DNA from: Perkinsus olseni
Taxonomy: Eukaryota; Perkinsozoa; Perkinsida; Perkinsidae
Length of the DNA stretch: 64,000 bases
Reading direction: 5' to 3'
Assembly (NCBI GenBank): GCA_013115135.1
Contig: JABANP010000037.1
Coordinates: forward strand, 62,001 to 126,000
The notes under the pieces: model-generated
The model's input: only the letters and a program-made list of their open reading frames with translations
Databases searched by the model: none
Told to the model about the DNA's origin: nothing
Shown here: positions 22,790 to 34,230 of the stretch, piece after piece
How positions within the stretch are numbered: position 1 is the stretch's first letter
Layout of the letters: each line of letters opens with the position of its first letter
Made by a program: the position numbers and the translations under genes

Positions 22790-23159
22790 CTACCACTACA
22801 ACTGGACGCAACAGCCAAGCAGGACTAGAACAGAAACGGATTTATGTCTGAAATTTGCGTGAATCTAAGAGGAGCATGTCTCCCTCCCAGAGGAGCATGG
22901 CTGAGCTTCAATCTACAAGCGCCCACAACTTGTCAACCAACGCGGACTGCCTCCATCAGACGCCGCTTCTCTGGTGCCTGAAACGGCCAGGTTCCCCATG
23001 GTGTCACGGCACAGCCTGATCTACCGGTGGAGCTGGCCGTACTGGGGGTGACACTTTCGGTGATGATGGCGATGGCGGTGCATCCAACTCGGAGAGGTCG
23101 TCCTTATGCTTCTGATACCTGCCGGTAAAAGACTGTGAATGGTGGTGGAAGAGAGGTTC
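22790..23159. other. Intergenic, nothing recognised
   Basis: 370 bp between the PARN stop and the AP endonuclease start, both minus strand. No exon is supported; it likely holds the PARN 3' UTR and the repair-gene promoter. Confidence 0.4.
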
Positions 23160-26113
23160 CTACTCATCATAGGTGTAAAGATCGAAGCTCCGGTGGTCTC
23201 GGTCCATCATGTCGTAGATCTGCTTGATGCTCTCGGCATCCTCATCGTTCCTGGCCATCACCCAGCATGAGCCAACTGGAGATGCATGGCCCGCCGACGG
23301 CTGTATAAAGGCAATGTTAACCCACACAGGAGACCACACCTAAGGTTCGAAGCCGGCTCACGACCGACCACCAAAGAGGGCCCGTCGCCACCTTCATGAC
23401 TTCCCACTTAGTCCATGACGTGGGGAAGTTGGTCATGTAAAAGTGTCGCTGCATGTCCGTCTCATCCCTCCCTGCGATGTTCAGTACGTTAGGCTGTGAT
23501 TTAACCAGTCGGACCTGACCGAACGGGTGCCAGCCGAGATGAAGCTCCTCCAGCGAGTACCCTATTGATGGAGATTGGCAGTAGCTGTGAAACAGAGAGA
23601 CACTTCTTGTTCACGGCAAGGCTGCCGACATCCTTGAACACCAACTGAAGAGGCTGTTAATTTACTAGCGATCACAGTGTTGATCATACCTGATTGTTCA
23701 TGTCAATACCTTTCCTCGAGCAAATCTCGGACAACTGCAGTAGGCATACCAGTGCGGTCATCATAGCGTCGTACCTGCCTCCCGGCTGCATCCCAGCTCG
23801 ACCGGCAAGCAGGGGCTTACCCAGCGTCATGGGACATGTCAATAGCAGGCTTCTCCGACAAGCTGATTGTGGTCTCCCCATCACTCGACAGTTCCGAGTC
23901 GCTCCCTTCATTATTAAACAGTTTCCTAGCTGCATGCGGTGGTCTGAAAGCGTACGCGCTTCACTGCGACCAAATCTCCCAATTCCCTCAGCTTACTGTA
24001 TTGAGGCGCCGCCCGTATCTTCTCGCCGTCGACAAGATCTACCAAGTCCAGTCGAAGCTGGTGCCGTGAGGTCGCCCCATCGCCTACGAAAGATCTGCTG
24101 ACAACCCGGGACGAGACCAAGCAGCCTCACTATGCTCTTGAATGTGCCGCTGGGCCATGAAGTCGCACAATCCCTTCAGAGTGGCTGGTGGGTTGAGCGG
24201 CGATAAGAACTCATGCGTCTACGAGAGGACAGTTGCCTCCTTCGACGACGTAGCGGCAGCTAACCTCTGCGATGTACTTCGTGTCGAGCACACCACCCTT
24301 GAATCGCTCCGTCCACTTATCCTTGAACTCGCTCACGGTAGAGGGTAGGGCGTCGTACCTGATCAGCCCATGGTCACTACTGCCAGGCCCAGCCTCCACC
24401 GTCTCTACAGTCTATGGTGAGCATGTAGGACGTCAAGGAAGCAGTTATGGCCCACGATCATCTTGTCGGCTGCTGCATCGAGGAGTGACCGGACTCCCAC
24501 CAACACTGTTGTTTGCTGTAGATCCGCCTGGAAGGGAGTAGGTCGTACGAACACGCCAACCGCCGCCCCTCACCTCAATTTCCTTGATCTGAGTGTCATA
24601 CAACTGGTCTTGGCTCCGATAGACTACGAGCATCCTCTCGCCATCAGACGCCCGCCTGGATGAGTATGAATAGAGATTGGGGTACTCGGCAGCTATGACG
24701 CTGTGCATCAGTAGACGCTGGAAGGCTGATGACATTGGAACCTGGGATACTCAGCTCCGATGACCTTCTCGAAGCGTGGATACTGTCGGTAACGAAGCAA
24801 ATGCAACCTGCAACTATGAGGCCACTGTGCCACGACGATCACGCTGCTTCTGATGCTGCCAAGTGGCGGAGCGGCCTCATTTTTGCATGTTGTATATTTC
24901 ACTCGCTACAGACTAGGTTTCCTAGATGGGTTCCCTCCTCCTACCTCAAGATTGTTGGTGCCATTCGGATCGTTCCGTAGCCATTCGTCTATCGTCCCCT
25001 TGACGCTATTTATCATGTCCAGATCAGGACCCGGTGCGATCTCCGGTGACGCCTACGGTGTTAATAACAACGAGTGCTGCTGAGGGGCACCAGCCTACAG
25101 GAGTTGCCTCCGATGCCGCCTTCTTGCCGTAGCCTGCTGCTTCATTTGCCGTATCTCCGCAATACGCTGCTCTAGTACCGACTCTGAATAGAGGTGCCAT
25201 GAAACCCTCTCGACAAAGAGAAAGAAGCGCGAGGGATTGAATCGAGGCGCTGTCATACAAGATGACGGTCGTACTTTTGGCTCTCTCTTGGTCAGGCCTC
25301 AGCCAGCCCACGCCGTTTTTAATGCACTCGTTAAGGTCGAATCCAGCCTCAGAGAGGAAGTTCATAGCGGTTACCGAGACCATGAAGGCATCTGATTCGG
25401 GATAGTCCTTACTCTGCCCCGGTGAACTGGATGACGATGATGAACCTGACGAAGCTGTCCCACCGGTGAGCGGGAGTAGAGACGAGCTCACCATTGACAG
25501 CAGATTGAAGGACAGCAGGTCTGTTAATTGTTGTTGAACGCTGAGGCCACATATAGACGCTGAAGGGAGCCAGTCGCCACCTGAAGACCGACGTCTCGGC
25601 GAAGACCATGACCACCCCACCATCCCTACCCTCGGTCATGCCGAGTGACTGCACAGAGGCCCATCTGGAGCGGCATAAAGCTCCGTGCACCAGAGCAGTA
25701 TGCCTCGTACACTTTATCAAGGCCTATGTGCCTACGGAATACCAAATAACAGTAAAATCAAAACGACGAAAGGACGCTCACCGGTCTTCCTGGGATAGGA
25801 GGAGTCCCGTGAGCTCAAAATCAAAGGTCAAAAAATCGCACTTCTCAATCTCCTTTAGAAGCGTTGGCCGTAACTAGCAAAAGAACATAGCGCTAACGAG
25901 GTTTTTATTGGTCCCAAGCACGACAAAGCAAGACCCAGTGTATCCGCTGGAACCGTTAAAGTGACGAAGACTGTCGTCCCTTTGGGCTACCTTCTCCCAA
26001 TTATGTCGAGTGACAACGCTGAACTGCCGTCCTCGGACCGAGCCCAGCGCCACTGCCGCCAGCGAAGGTAGGCTGTTGCGAGTTGGTGCGGTGATGAGGG
26101 ACATATGTACCAA
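23160..26113 (-). CDS. PARN: Poly(A)-specific ribonuclease (PARN-like deadenylase)
   Basis: This is a DEDDh 3' exonuclease that trims poly(A) tails. Conserved blocks appear in order through many small exons: VVTRHNWEK spliced to [20 protein letters not shown] (first catalytic Asp-Glu), [76 protein letters not shown] (second Asp), [20 protein letters not shown] followed by TKYIAE, then [19 protein letters not shown] (catalytic His and Asp). The HDAGYDA motif is split by a 46-nt intron after HDAG. Downstream an RRM-like region ([20 protein letters not shown]) and an acidic tail SFDLYTYDE follow. The 5' end has an acid-free, Arg/Ser-rich leader ([20 protein letters not shown]) that could be an organellar presequence. 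A MITE lies in the intron at about 24745-24941. Confidence 0.9.
24804..24892. mobile_element. MITE-like element, copy 2, in a PARN intron
   Basis: Inverted repeats of about 29 bp (left TGCAACTATGAGGCCACTG, right complement in GCGGCCTCATTTTTGCATG) enclose a short core. The arms match those of the element at 6943-7081 at most positions, including the terminal TTTTTGCATG, so both belong to one family. The host intron is about 197 nt, roughly four times the local norm, which the insertion explains. Confidence 0.55.
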
Positions 26114-26280
26114 CTGGAGAGACCATACACATTGGAAAGGCAGAAGGGTGGACTATTCACTATGGAGGCCCCTCAATTGAGCAACAAAGCTTTCGAGGGC
26201 AAGAAAAGAGTGTTTAATGCAAAAGTCGGGTATAAATGAAAACCTTCAAAGGAAGGGAATGGACGCCGAGAGGAGCGTTA

Positions 26281-28397
26281 TTACAAATCGACCTTCTCGC
26301 TGTCGTCTAGTTCTATGCAGCCCTTGTCGTAAAGGAGACTCAGCACGCTTATCTTCTCGAAGACGTCTCGACAGGGCAAGTCAGCAACCCGCACGAAGGC
26401 CAACGGCGCAGCGGTCGTGAGGCTGTCGAGAATCTCCACGTCCACTGGCCGTATTCTTACTTCCAACTTCTCATCGGTTGCTCGAGTGAACGTGGCCTGA
26501 CCGAGTGACGACCAGTAGATCCTAGAGTCCACTACGGTACCGGCCCCCTAGTTTTCATTTTACTTCTCAGCTCTCACCGCACATCCTCTACAATGTGAAT
26601 CGGTGTGGCCCAAGCAGGAAACAGACCAAGAGAAGCATGAGCATATGGTGTCACTTCGGTATGTAATGAAAGGGTGTGCGAAATGCGGTATTAATACGCT
26701 CTCAAAACAGCGGAGCGAAGCGCCCTTCACAGGGACGTTTATACACTAATCAGAGCTCTAATCGGGTGCAGGACATTCCCACCATCAACCAGTAACTGAT
26801 ATTACCGCCGGATAATTCCGCTCACCGTTGGGCCGCTCCACGACACACTTGACGTCATATGCTATCCGCACAAGGGAGCTGTCAGATATTACTCCCGAGG
26901 GCTTGGGCATAGCCATCTGGCAAGAAGTCGATTTGACCGAGTATGATCGGCGCTGGCAGACTCACACAGGCTTGGCAGGCTGCCTCCTGCTGAGCGTTGA
27001 CTCTGGACACTCTCTCCCGCAACCGAGCCTCGAGATACTCAGGTGATAACTGAAGAGTGGACAGGGCAGATACTCATGATAATCCGCCCACCGATGAGAC
27101 AGGATGAATGAGACATGCAGGAATTGAGCCTACGCCCAAATGGATTCGATCGGGTTGCTCTACCACTAGGCCAATAAATCCTAAACGTTCACGACTTCCC
27201 CAACGCACCTTGTTCCTTATAGCGGTGAGAGCTTCCCTAATCTCTTCCGATACTCCGACTCGGAAAGGCAGTGACCCTTGATGGACTGATCTTCGACAGA
27301 AGTAGTCCACATTGAGAGGAAGAGACTCCGGATCCCGAAGTAACTGCACGGCACCGCCCCAGGTCAACACATAACCCGCCACCCTCCAAAATCTACCGAG
27401 CCCACTCCCCGTTGTATCATCATCCCGTATGACGAATCGCTGGATGGTATCTAGGGTCGACTCTGGTTTAATACAGAATCAGATATCCTGGTCACTACAG
27501 TGACTGTTATGTGCAGGCTTCCCTCCTCTTCCAAGGCCCGCGCCCGATGAATTACTCCTCTCGGTATCAATAGGAGATCCCCCTCTTCCAACGTAAGGTG
27601 GTACAAAGGCTCCCCTAAGTCCTCTATGGGCTTGTCCTTGCCAACCTGACCACGCCATACACGTGCACCAGAGTAGCGCCCCCCTTAGTAATCACCTCCT
27701 CGCCTGGGTAGGGTTGGCCAGCAGGGCTATCGAATATTTCCCACTCTTTCCGTCCCTTGCACTGCAGAATAAGGACATCCTACACAACCACACGTCCACC
27801 AAATCCCATCGCTCCTCGACGATCAATTTACATCACAATCAGAGTGAGGTTGTACGGCGAATTTGCCAGGTGGCGTCAGGTAGGCCACTCCATAGACGTG
27901 AAGGAAGTACCTGACTAACTCGGTCAGGGTCATCAGCCTCATAGGCTCGTCAGTACTTGCGGAGCTCATGGCAGACCATGTTGATCCAAGGCCAGGCACG
28001 CTCGCACTTATTAGACACTATCGAGGCACCTGATGGAGGCTGTCCTAGTGAGCTGTCCGCTCTCGACGCCCTTACCGTCGAGGTAGGCTAGGTAAGGGCT
28101 ATTCCCTCTACTAAAGTAGGGCGCTCCCTCTCGATAGAAGAAAACACTGTCCGTATCTGAGCTCATGAGTGATGCAATGGTCCTTCGCACAGCACTACCG
28201 AATAGAGCTAGTCGGACGAGCATCTGACAATAGTCATCCCAAGTACACGCCGACGGCGGGAAGGCTTTCCGGTACACCTGACCATACCAAAAAAGATGCT
28301 CCCCAGGAGTGACCAAAGCCGACCAATGATACGGAATCGTAATACGTGGTTCAACTTCTGAGATCAGTACCTTCAGCGCTGCCACCCCGAACAACAT
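26281..28397 (-). CDS. NO66/MINA53-type JmjC ribosomal oxygenase
   Basis: This is a 2-oxoglutarate/Fe(II) oxygenase of the ribosomal-protein histidyl hydroxylase group (NO66, MINA53, bacterial YcfD), normally nuclear or nucleolar. The core reads ELRKYFLHVYGVAYLTPPGK, then VQPHSDCD (the HxD iron ligands), spliced to VFILQCKGRKEWEIFDSPAG, and later LTLEEGDLLLIPRGVIHRA (distal His ligand) and EEEGSLHITVTV. The C-terminal part (FRVGVSEEIREALTAIRNK; PLAFVRVADLPCRDVFEKIS; SLLYDKGCIEL) matches the dimerisation and winged-helix segments of the family. The facial triad is complete. The intron at roughly 27050-27220 contains a tRNA-like segment. The start at 28397 is the first ATG of the N-terminal helical part. 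Confidence 0.87.
27098..27180 (-). ncRNA. tRNA-like segment inside a NO66 intron
   Basis: On the minus strand a perfect A-box TGGCCTAGTGG (27163-27173) and a B-box-like GGCTCAATTCC (27120-27130) are 32 nt apart. The T-arm GTAGG/CCTGC pairs fully (one G-U) around a 7-nt loop, and the D-stem is near-canonical. The anticodon stem (CCCGA/TTGGG) closes a 10-nt loop, and the acceptor ends do not pair. Sequence and loop size resemble the segment in the carrier intron at 5319-5396, which suggests a shared tRNA-derived family rather than a functional tRNA. Confidence 0.4.
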
Positions 28398-28666
28398 CTA
28401 CCATAATTTCATCATGAGACAGCAAACGTGAGACCCACTCGTTGGTAGACCACGTCATTCTCTAATTAACGGGAAAACAACTATCCAACCGTGGTCCCAT
28501 CGCACTCCACACACGAAGTACTTAACACAACAACAGCAGCAGCAGTACTGCTCGGTGATATAACAAAACCATATTCAAATATCCATCATGAGCTTCTACG
28601 GACTCTTATCGCCATAACGGGGCACCCCCAGGAGTGCCGTGTACAAGTAGAAGGCAGATAGTCGAC

Positions 28667-28986
28667 CTAGATGAGTCGTCCCTTAGGCGGACCACCGTAG
28701 ATCTGTCCCAGGATACTCCCGCCTCTCGGCAACATGGTACGGATGGCCGCCCAACCAGTGAGGTAGAGAATGACGAGAATAATGAAGTTCCTCGGCACTG
28801 AGACAGCGACCAAATTAACTACGCCATTTCGTTGGAATCAAGACCGCCTTACCAACTTTCCAAGCCCTATCTTCCCTAACAGGCGACCCCCATCCGAATG
28901 GTTGCTCTGGAGTCTTCTTAGCCAGGGCCGGTGGGCGGAGCTACCTTCTTAGTGGTAGTGAGAGGATACACCGGACTGGACGGCAT
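28667..28986 (-). CDS. Small single-pass membrane protein (tentative)
   Basis: A last exon reads PRNFIILVILYLTGWAAIRT, then MLPRGGSILGQIYGGPPKG and a stop at 28667: one membrane helix with a short Gly/Pro-rich tail. A likely first exon begins MPSSPVYPLTTTKK at 28986. The exact splice pair between them does not restore phase with the sites I can see, so the join is uncertain. The family is not recognised. It sits just upstream of the NO66 gene on the same strand. Confidence 0.4.
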
Positions 28987-29337
28987 TTGGAACACCGATC
29001 CACGCAGCCTCACGAACGCACGGCGTAGCATTACAGATGAATACTACCAACTACTAGAGTAATGATTTGACTCAAGTGTTATGTTCCAATATTCAGTCCA
29101 TTCATTGTAAAAAGCGCTCGCCCAATAATCGGCGCGATCCCGATTTCTGCGCTGTGAAGAGTTCCGTATCTTGAAAATTCACGGTCTTGTAGCCTATGCG
29201 TCTTGTGAGTCTCGTGGAGCGCGTTTCCGAGGGACTGAGCCCGGTAAAAAACTTAAACGACGCTGAGATGGTGAACGTTTATTCTACAACGCACAGACTC
29301 AGGTGTTCTGCGGACTCAGGCTTTTCCCACTGCCCTC

Positions 29338-30573
29338 TTGGTGATGCTACCCACTGCTGTACAGCTCGGGCGTGTTCTGTTATATTTGGCGGCTTTAGGC
29401 AACGGAAAGTTCCTCAAGCTTCCTCACGGAATTTATAAAAACCGAGACCCGATCGTCGGTTACGGTATTCTGAAGGCCATCGAGCTCGATGTGAAGGGAA
29501 GCGAGCGCCGCCAGCAAGGCAAAGCGAAGTTGAAGATGGCGGGTTCTTTCCGCGACCGCGACCTAGTACTATCGATGAGTGAGCACTGCGATATCAGCAG
29601 CACTAGATCGACTCTTAAGCTCCTCGCCCCTGAACTTGTAGGCTCTCAAGAGTGTCTCGCGTTCGCGCCGGGGACTATGAAACAGATAAAAGAGCTTTTC
29701 ACTGTGACCTCAACGATGTACAGCGAGCTGAGAATAAATCTGCCTCTCAGAAACAATGTGGAAAAGGCAATAACTATTTGCTCAGTACGAGAGGAGTTGG
29801 TGATGTACTTGGCTGTATCACTAGGCGAACAGCAAGGCACTGCGAGGTTACTGAATCCCATTATCCTCGAGCCAGCCTCGTTATCGCTCCCTATGATGAT
29901 GGAGAATACCGTCACTCCGATACGTCGTCCGAGCTTGCCTTCGTCGTACAAAGCTCTTACCGTCGATCGACTCATCCTGCCACGGGTTGGTACTCTCGTG
30001 AAGAATGGCCGGGCTGAGGACGATATTTACGTGGTTATCAAGAAAACGGCTCTGGAGGAGAGGCAGGCTGAGCTGATTATCACTTCCTCCTCGATGAAGC
30101 CAGTACATCTTACGATCAACGACCACTACAAGAAGTACACGTATCGTGATGAGCGTTACCCTGGAGCCAACCTCACTGCTATCTCACTCCCACCTCTGCC
30201 ACTCTCGCATAGTGGCTTTATTCTTTCGAATACCGAATTGGTGAAAGGCATGGTTCTGGTCCAGCCCCAAAAATGCTGGAGATTTCTGATTGATAATAAT
30301 GACGGTCCTCTGCGCGACTTCGCCACTTCCGTTGCTGAGGCGTTGAAGATCAAGAGGCTGGACGTCCGCGGTATCCTCCTCTGCTACTTGGACTCAGTCT
30401 GGTACGTTAAGATAGGTTCCGTACGAGCGGCGATGACATATAGTGACGACGACTCCGTCGATGACGACCAGCAAGAGGAGGTCAATAGAATGCCCGGAAC
30501 GGTGAGGCCCTCCTCGATGGTACATCACGATGATGAGTCGCCGCGCAAGAGAATTAGAAAAATGATGCAGTGA
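29338..30573 (+). CDS. Lineage-specific intronless protein
   Basis: A single uninterrupted frame of 411 residues, long enough on its own to be credible. The N-terminus (VQLGRVLLYLAALGNGKF) is hydrophobic and could be a signal sequence or anchor. It is followed by a mixed alpha/beta body with no motif I recognise, an acidic stretch (TYSDDDSVDDDQQEE) and a basic C-terminus (SPRKRIRKMMQ) that looks like a nuclear-type basic cluster. It stands alone on the plus strand between two minus-strand blocks. No function is assigned. Confidence 0.7.
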   Translation: MVMLPTAVQLGRVLLYLAALGNGKFLKLPHGIYKNRDPIVGYGILKAIELDVKGSERRQQGKAKLKMAGSFRDRDLVLSMSEHCDISSTRSTLKLLAPELVGSQECLAFAPGTMKQIKELFTVTSTMYSELRINLPLRNNVEKAITICSVREELVMYLAVSLGEQQGTARLLNPIILEPASLSLPMMMENTVTPIRRPSLPSSYKALTVDRLILPRVGTLVKNGRAEDDIYVVIKKTALEERQAELIITSSSMKPVHLTINDHYKKYTYRDERYPGANLTAISLPPLPLSHSGFILSNTELVKGMVLVQPQKCWRFLIDNNDGPLRDFATSVAEALKIKRLDVRGILLCYLDSVWYVKIGSVRAAMTYSDDDSVDDDQQEEVNRMPGTVRPSSMVHHDDESPRKRIRKMMQ

Positions 30574-30848
30574 GTTTGTCTGATTACAGCTGTGAGCCAG
30601 GTGGAAGTACCTAAAATATTTATCAGTTTTAATCGGATGTTCTGCATGAAGGCTGTGATAACGGATTGCTGTTGTTGTTGGTGAGTTAAGATGTCTGCGT
30701 TGATTCACGACTCCCCGCATCACTCAAACACTTTTACACCGGACACAAAGTTAACTTGTCTGACTAGCATCCTGTTCCGTCTCAAAAAATGATCACGAAA
30801 CATATCATGGCGTACAGTGGGAGAGGGGAGAACCACAGGAGGCAAAGT

Positions 30849-32825
30849 TCAGGAATCCTGGGGAGGAGATGCCTTCAGGAGACCAAGTTCCTGTAGCAGT
30901 GCCAACACTGTGTCCCTGTTCTCGTCCGTGTCACTTAGACCACTCAGGAACAGATCTGTCCTCTCCAGTGATGAGGGAATCTCGTAGTCATCCTCCATCG
31001 AATCGTCGTACGCCCGCCGTGCATGGGGCTCACTATCTGAACAAACTGCTGGTCAAAAGCGGGAGGACACCAAGAAGGCTCCCGGCCCAGGAGTTGCCTA
31101 TGATCTTCGCGTCCTCGAGCTGAGCGGTACGAGTATGGAATTACCATGTGACGAGTAGATGCTTTTCCTATCTCGAGTTGCGCAATCAGCTTTGGACGTG
31201 TTCATGTGTACATGCAGGAAATTCCCTCCGTTGGCCGTGACACGGTCCCTAATGATCTGCCTAAAGTCGCGGTACCTGAGCAAACACCTGTACTCAACCC
31301 CAATCAGACAACCCACGGTGCCACCAAGCTGAGCAGGACAAGGCCTCTGTGCTTCACGATCTCCCCGGCAATGTAACCCATCCGGGCTGCATGAGCCAGC
31401 CGGTCTTCTCTAGAATGCGAAAGGCCCGCCGAGATCAGCTGACGAGTCTGAGCCATGATCATCGCGGGGTGTCCCGACTAGCCGGCGCCACTCGGTCTGA
31501 CTTGATCCCCGTCGAGCACTGTCACTGGTCCACGTCGCTCCCTCAAGGGCCCTCGCAAGCTCTTCACAAGCGTAGTTTTACCACTGCCAGACCGGCCACT
31601 GACCAGCACTGCGAGCCCGCGCATGCTAGCAGGGACGATGTATCTGACGACGCCTTCCAACCGCATCCCCATCGCTCGATCGTACCGGCGCAGGATCTGG
31701 GCAACTCCCGGCGGCGTGAACCACTCCGGCAGGGCCTCTCCTCTGTCAAGGAGCGACCTCATCTCCGTGCCACTGATCTTCCTCAGGGTATCATCCGGTC
31801 CAGCAAGGGAAGCTGGCATATACCCCCGACCAACGGCGTAGACAAGCTCAGCTTCGGGCGTTATGATTGTGATGCCAAGCTCGGGCTCTAGGGACTTGGC
31901 GAGGTCAGCAGCCGCAAAGGGTTCGTAAAAGTCTTGCCCGGCAGAGTCCTTGCAGCCGGCATGGTCCCTCCCCACGATGAAATGGGTGGCACCGTAATTC
32001 CTCCTTATGATGGCGTGCAGCAAGGCCTCTCTAGGGCCCGCTAGTCTCATAGCCAGCGGCAATGCAGACAACAGGACCCGGTCTCGAGGGAGCAAACCAT
32101 CCTCGAGGAGGCTCTCGTAACACTGAAACCTCACATCATAAGGGATGTCGTCAGGCTTGGTAGGCCCCACCACAGGATGCAGAAGCAAGCCTCTGCCCGG
32201 ACTATCCCGCAGTGCCCTCAAGGACCAGCTCAACATGAGCGTAGTGCATCGGGTTGCGGGTCTGGAAGGCGACCACCTCCGTCCAGTTGCGCCGAGCGAT
32301 CTCTGCTCGCACCTCAGCAGGGGCCCTTCGAACCTCCTCGAGGTCCCAGTGGGTGGGCAGCTGCAGCCCCTCTAAACCTCACCAGCAACATAGGAGTCAC
32401 CAGCGTGGACCATGAGATACTTCACAGCTGGATGGTCGTAGCGGTTGAGTGTGCCGTAACAGCGCAGCGCTTCGATCGGTCTTGTTCGGTCGCCAGACGT
32501 CCTCTACCTTCAACCTCGCTACAGGATTCCCGAAAGTATCCAGCAAGGTAACGCAGGTGCCCACGACAAACTTGGAGGCGTTGTTTGTATCGAGGGTCAC
32601 CGGCAAAGGCCACAGTTCTCCGGTACTGAGGCGCATCCGCTCGACAACACCGTCATAGTGAGAGCGGTTCATGAAGCCTTTTAGCGGAGCGAAGCCGCCA
32701 ACCAGAAGCATTTCCAAGTCGTGTGCTTGACGATCGTTCAACTGATGTCTGACGGTACAGGACTGCCCTGTTCCTCGTCGAGTGGCAGAGCAGATCAGTG
32801 GGAGCAACCACAGGAAGGCCTTCAT
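30849..32825 (-). CDS. Bifunctional ATP sulfurylase - APS kinase
   Basis: This activates sulfate: ATP + sulfate gives APS, then APS is phosphorylated to PAPS. The N-terminal sulfurylase contains [28 protein letters not shown], the active-site motif [23 protein letters not shown] and GRDHAGCKD. The C-terminal APS kinase starts with a P-loop [15 protein letters not shown], then [46 protein letters not shown] and an acidic tail ending [16 protein letters not shown]. The order (sulfurylase then kinase) is that of some bacterial and protist fusions, the reverse of animal PAPS synthase. The first codons encode a hydrophobic leader, [17 protein letters not shown], unusual for this enzyme and compatible with secretory or plastid-type targeting. 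Exons are large at the 5' and P-loop parts with short introns between. Confidence 0.92.
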
Positions 32826-32943
32826 GACCAGAGGGAAACCGATGAGACTTCTACCGATAAATCTCCAACTGAGAGTATTGTCGGGTGATCGTGGTTAGTC
32901 CGAAACTTCTTGCACGCGTGACAAAACTGAGTTTTTACACCCC

Positions 32944-32958
32944 GTATCTTAGGTTGAC
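32944..32958 (-). promoter_or_regulatory. Recurrent GTCAACCTAAGATAC motif
   Basis: The 15-base word lies 119 bp upstream of the ATP sulfurylase start. Identical or near-identical copies occur upstream of other gene starts in this window (46082-46096, 61243-61257, 36709-36720). A promoter or 5' UTR role is inferred from position only. Confidence 0.3.
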
Positions 32959-33103
32959 TATAGAAAGATACCAAATACCTGTATCCTCATCTGTCGAATC
33001 CTGCCTGATACCACTTAGCATCCATCACTAATACCCATCCTCTTTGATCAATTGACAAAACAACAACGATGGCACGAGGGCTGTACATACGTTGTGAAGA
33101 AAC

Positions 33104-34230
33104 TTAAAGACGGTCTATGTCCCTAGCAAAGTCCATGACGTCCTCCAACTCCCTCTTCCGAGCCTCTGCCATCGCCCATTGCTTCTCTAGGAACTGACAA
33201 CAGCATTCTCGACAACAACGTAGTGATGCCCCAAGGGAGACCCTCTACAGCAAAGTGCTGTTTACAAGACTACCGCTGGCGCGGAGAATAGCACTACACG
33301 CATCCCATTCGAGAAAGCGATTAATGATTATGACGGACGGCAGCCCATTGTCTTACCTTCTGATCCCTGGTGTACTTGTTGTGATAGATCCTCCAACCAC
33401 AGTCCTTATCAGGGCAGCTCATTCCGAAAGGAGGAGTCGTCATCAGCTTATCCTACACAGAATAACGAGGCCAATCGGTCGATTAGTCGGAGGACGACCC
33501 AGGTTCGACCCCACCAAGCAACTGCCATGAAACCAGTGGCCACAGTATGCCCTCTCCGCAGTGTCCTCAGACGGCGTCGTCGGGTCGTCCGAGACGATGT
33601 TGGCAAGAACCCGCTTGCCGCAGGAAGAGCACTAACAAAAAAAGTTGGGATTTACGGTGGAGCGAGAGGCGTTACTTTCATATTGGGCACCAAGTGAATG
33701 AATTTGGAGGTCAGGAAATCAGTGACAGGGTAAACGGACAGGATGGGCGGCGGCTGCTTGTGCTGCGACATCGCCTTCTCTAATGCTGCTTGCTTTTGCT
33801 GAAATAACGGGTCGGTTTTGTACGGTGTGAGGCGCGCCAGCCGACCTCTTTCTCGAGTTCCGCTGCCCACTCGGTCTTCTCGAAGTACCGTACCGCACGT
33901 CGACCAACTTTATTGGTCACATGTGCGGCCTTCTCCTTCCGCTCTTTCAGGAACGCTACATCATGCTTGTACCTGCAAGCCACGACTGGATGACTCCCAG
34001 GCAACCATCACTTACTGCGCCAGGGACAACTTCACTACGGACTTGCTCGGCTTAGCCGGGTCGCTCGACCTAGTCACGGAAACGTTCAAGAAACTCACAG
34101 CCTTCTGTGTTCAATGGCACCACCTCAGGGAAGTAGAGAGTGTCTGGCCTTTGGTACACCGCCGGCAAAGGTCCTGAGCCTGGCCGAAGAACATCTCGTT
34201 GAGATGGGGAGCGAAGGTTGAGTTAACCAT
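33104..34230 (-). CDS. Zinc-finger protein with RING-like C-terminus
   Basis: Seven exons join in phase. After MVNSTFAPHLNEMFFGQAQD comes a Lys-rich helical region (VAFLKERKEKAAHVTNKVGR; EWAAELEKEQKQAALEKAMS), then VYPVTDFLTSKFIHLVPNMK spliced to a metal-binding module: CSSCGKRV, AYCGHWFHGSCL, PPFGMSCPDKDCGWRIYHNK and LRCCRECC, ending with a helix EKQWAMAEARKRELEDVMDF. Cys/His spacing is that of a RING-like or double zinc-ribbon domain. The combination CGHWFHxxCL + PPFGxxCPxxxCGWRIYH recalls an uncharacterised RWD/RING-type family of plants and protists (from memory). A ubiquitin- or translation-linked role would be speculation. Introns are 44-63 nt. Confidence 0.6.

Noticed and set aside
23770..23850. 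Loss of the catalytic His in PARN
   Set aside because: The unspliced frame reads GGRYDA, but removing a 46-nt GT-AG intron restores SHDAGYDA.
27098..27180. Functional tRNA gene
   Set aside because: A and B boxes and the T-arm are good, but the anticodon loop is 10 nt and the acceptor stem does not pair; kept only as tRNA-like.
28500..28560. CAG/CAA microsatellites (also near 44060)
   Set aside because: They are short and ordinary; no expansion or coding role is evident.
31349..31891. 180-codon plus-strand frame
   Set aside because: It lies antisense to the ATP sulfurylase-APS kinase exons and has no protein-like features of its own.
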